From a virus, in the IMG/VR virus record IMGVR_UViG_3300025108_000352, positions 1-25,166 of that record: a stretch of DNA of 25,166 bases, one strand, 5' to 3'. Shown one piece after another: positions 23,387 through 25,166 of the stretch. The notes under the pieces are model-generated. The model had not been told where the DNA came from, made no database searches, and was given only the letters and a program-made list of their open reading frames with translations. The translations under genes were made by a program, and so were the position numbers. Positions within the stretch are counted from its first letter, which is position 1. Each line of letters opens with the position of its first letter.

Positions 23387-23958
23387 TTAATTTTGACAAT
23401 GTAGACGATTATGTTGTTACAGATAACTTTATGCCAAAAGCATTTTGTGAAGAATACATAGAAAAAATTACAAAGCACAAGTGGGAAAAACACGTATGGA
23501 CACAACACGACAAACCTGATGAGTTTTTTTCAAGAGAAAATGAAGAATTAGATGTGCTTGATATACAAGGCGAATTGCACGAATTACTAAGTCCTTATGT
23601 TTTTCAAGCTATAAATAACTATCAGTCTAAATTTCAGACACCTGAAATGAAAGTACAAGCTGTACCGATAGGTCAATATTCAACTCCACGTTTAAATAGA
23701 TACTCAAAAGGTCAAGGTATGGCAAAACATCAAGATCACATCAGCTCTCTGTTTAAAAATTGGGAAGGAATACCAGTTTTAAGCATAGTAGGTGTATTTA
23801 ATGATGACTATGAAGGTGGTAATTTTATGTTGCGAGATAAAAAAATTGACTTGAAAACAGGAGATATATTGATGTTTCCATCATTGTTTATATACACACA
23901 TGAAGTAACTTTAGTTACAAAAGGTGTTCGTCATTCTTTTGTAAGCTGGGCATACTAG
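23383..23958 (+). CDS. 2OG-Fe(II) oxygenase, prolyl-4-hydroxylase/PKHD-like, third of three
   Basis: The clearest dioxygenase of the cassette. Seen (numbering from the ATG at 23383, 191 residues): LNRYSKGQGMAKHQDHISSL with the H116-x-D118 pair, then GVFNDDYEGGNFMLRDKKID (the family's 'L-N-D-x-Y-x-G-G-x-F' run), GDILMFPSLFIYTHEV with the third ligand H173, and TKGVRHSFVSWAY with the 2-oxoglutarate arginine R183. All expected ligands are present, so activity is likely. A TTG at 23368 would add five residues, but the ATG is preferred because it overlaps the sulfotransferase stop as ATGA. Substrate unknown; relatives hydroxylate protein side chains or small molecules. Confidence 0.85.
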   Translation: MINFDNVDDYVVTDNFMPKAFCEEYIEKITKHKWEKHVWTQHDKPDEFFSRENEELDVLDIQGELHELLSPYVFQAINNYQSKFQTPEMKVQAVPIGQYSTPRLNRYSKGQGMAKHQDHISSLFKNWEGIPVLSIVGVFNDDYEGGNFMLRDKKIDLKTGDILMFPSLFIYTHEVTLVTKGVRHSFVSWAY

Positions 23959-23966
23959 GTTAAACT

Positions 23967-24521
23967 ATGAATATGAAAACAAAATTAGCCTTATTTTTAA
24001 TAGTTTTTGTGTTTCCTGTACTTGCAGTTGACGAAAGCTCAATAACGCAAAATACGACATCTACGGTGACTACAAAGTCAGAAAACGAAACTACAGTTTA
24101 CTCACCACCACCAAGCGCCATATCACCAAACGTAGGTGGCACAAATTCAGATTTATGTACGATCTCATCTAGTGGTGCTATGGGTACACAAATATTTTCA
24201 TTAAGTCTAGGTGCTACATATACTGAAGAAAATTGTATAAGACTGAAAATGGCTAAGACATTGTATGATTTTGGTATGAAGGTTGCCGCAGTAAGCCTTT
24301 TGTGCGCTGATCCTTCGGGTGAAGTGCATCGCAGTATGGCTATGGCCGGGACTCCCTGCCCCTATATGGGTTTAATAGGCTCAGAGGCTACTGCAGCATG
24401 GGAGGTGCATAGCGATGAAATTCCTGTTCCTAGCATAGACTTGCAAAAAACTACGGAGGAGAAAAGAGATGATGTTATTAAGATCATGGGCGCTATTGCT
24501 TCTGCTTTTTTGTTCTTCTAG
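23967..24521 (+). CDS. Secreted or envelope-targeted conserved phage protein
   Basis: A 184-residue protein with a clear signal peptide (MNMKTKLALFLIVFVFPVLA, cleavage predicted after A20). A Ser/Thr-rich linker with a PPPSAISPNVGG stretch follows, then a Cys-containing block: CTISSSG, EENCIRLKMAKTLYDFGMKV, AAVSLLCADPSGEVHRSMAM and AGTPCPYMG. The four Cys in this block suggest disulfides in the periplasm. The last 15 residues are hydrophobic (IKIMGAIASAFLFF). I recall the 'C.RLK..r.LYD.GMKVAAV..LC' block from many marine phages, without a known role. A second in-frame ATG (23973) is possible. Its last 53 bases overlap the next gene's signal-peptide region in another frame. Confidence 0.7.
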   Translation: MNMKTKLALFLIVFVFPVLAVDESSITQNTTSTVTTKSENETTVYSPPPSAISPNVGGTNSDLCTISSSGAMGTQIFSLSLGATYTEENCIRLKMAKTLYDFGMKVAAVSLLCADPSGEVHRSMAMAGTPCPYMGLIGSEATAAWEVHSDEIPVPSIDLQKTTEEKRDDVIKIMGAIASAFLFF

Positions 24522-25166
24522 CGTAACTGCTTACAGTTTTGGCTACACACCTAACGTAGCTATTAGTGGCTTAGAATGGACAATGACTCCTACTTATCTT
24601 GGTGCTAATGGTATTGGTGGTATGGATGTATCAGGTGTCACTTACAAATACACACCAATAAAAAACAAAGAAGATGATTACGTTGTTACTCTTGAGAATG
24701 ACAAAGTAGGTGGTGGTTATGTGTTTCAAGACAAACAAGATTGGTCACAACGAGAAGGTGGTATTGAGGTAAGAAGAACTATTGCTTTGCCATACACTCC
24801 TATTGCAGTATTTGGCGATGGTAGGCTAAAGCAAGAAGGCACAGGAAGTATAGAAAATGCTGATGTTAGATATATCTATAGGTTTGATCCCTGCTTTGAT
24901 CCTCAGAGCGATCCTAATTGCCCCGGTTATAAAAAACCTAAACCACCTCCATTGCCTAAAATTCCTGAGTACGATGCGTTGCAAGATGAGTCAGTAGCTA
25001 TAGCACAAGCTGAAACAGACAAAAAACTAATAGAAGAAGAACAAGCAAAAAAAGAAGAAGATGAAGAGGAGGAAAAAGAATCACTAGAGGTTATGTTAGC
25101 TGATGTAGAAAACGCTATAACAATGGCAAACGAAATATCGCAATCAATTGTATTACAACAGCTTAA
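24469..25166 (+). CDS. Exported protein with acidic coiled tail (cut off by window end)
   Basis: An open frame of at least 232 codons runs off the window. GGAGGA (24455-24460) lies eight bases before ATG 24469, one of the best ribosome sites here; a tandem ATG is at 24472. The signal peptide is residues 1 to about 21 (LLRSWALLLLLFCSSSVTA, cleavage likely after A). The mature part is beta-rich (VAISGLEWTMTPTYLGANGI), with a Cys motif near FDPCFDPQSDPNCPGYKKPK and a Pro-rich hinge. It then has a Glu/Lys-rich helix (KKLIEEEQAKKEEDEEEEKE) and a probable coiled coil. No function is known to me. It pairs with the preceding exported protein, suggesting a joint envelope role such as lysis, exclusion or virion-associated. 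Confidence 0.72.
   Translation, partial: MMLLRSWALLLLLFCSSSVTAYSFGYTPNVAISGLEWTMTPTYLGANGIGGMDVSGVTYKYTPIKNKEDDYVVTLENDKVGGGYVFQDKQDWSQREGGIEVRRTIALPYTPIAVFGDGRLKQEGTGSIENADVRYIYRFDPCFDPQSDPNCPGYKKPKPPPLPKIPEYDALQDESVAIAQAETDKKLIEEEQAKKEEDEEEEKESLEVMLADVENAITMANEISQSIVLQQL

Noticed and set aside
23967-25166. Overlapping exported proteins as an Rz/Rz1-type spanin pair
   Set aside because: The second protein has no lipobox (Phe precedes the Cys in LLFCSS) and is far too long for Rz1; the first has a cleavable signal rather than a signal anchor, and no holin or endolysin is nearby.

Overview
The window looks like the late (packaging and virion) region of a short-tailed double-stranded DNA phage, probably from an uncultured marine bacterium. 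The evidence is a P22-type small terminase, a long P22-like portal, a DUF5309-type major capsid protein, gp4-like and gp10-like short-tail parts, and a set of glutamine- or glycine-rich 'ejection' proteins. No tape-measure, tail-tube or sheath gene is visible. The DNA is AT-rich, every credible gene is on the + strand, and almost all junctions are tight or overlapping (ATGA, GTGA, TAATG). No integrase, replication gene or recognisable lysis gene is present. The host cannot be named from this sequence.

Layout: (1) 14-2484 holds a NinB-like recombination gene, two small basic proteins, and the small and large terminase. (2) 2481-4846 holds a 643-aa protein that recalls phage 'polyvalent' (co-injected) proteins, plus a small unknown. 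(3) 4846-8919 is the short-tail module: gp4-like adaptor, small beta-rich protein, Ser/Thr repeat protein, gp10-like hub protein, a fibre-like fragment and a GNAT-like protein. (4) 8921-14229 holds the probable DNA-ejection (internal virion) proteins. One of them carries a strong candidate programmed -1 frameshift site. (5) 14241-18585 is the head module: portal, small unknown, scaffold and major capsid. It lies downstream of the tail genes rather than next to the terminase. (6) 18586-18681 is a hairpin-rich gap with two mutually exclusive sets of base pairs. (7) 18682-21420 holds a small conserved protein, a tail fibre ending in an S74 self-cleaving chaperone domain, a glycine-rich adhesin and an acidic protein. 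(8) 21451-23958 is a very AT-rich cassette of three different 2OG-Fe(II) oxygenase-like proteins and a sulfotransferase. (9) 23967-25166 holds two exported proteins, the second cut off by the window end.

How it fits together: terminase, portal, scaffold and capsid build and fill the head. The gp4-like and gp10-like proteins close it and form the tail. The ejection proteins are probably packaged and injected. The S74 fibre and Gly-rich adhesin probably recognise the host. The oxygenase/sulfotransferase cassette directly after the adhesin is the most intriguing accessory part; it could decorate the adhesin, other virion proteins or host-surface molecules, but its substrate cannot be read from the sequence. 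No gap between genes exceeds 300 bases.
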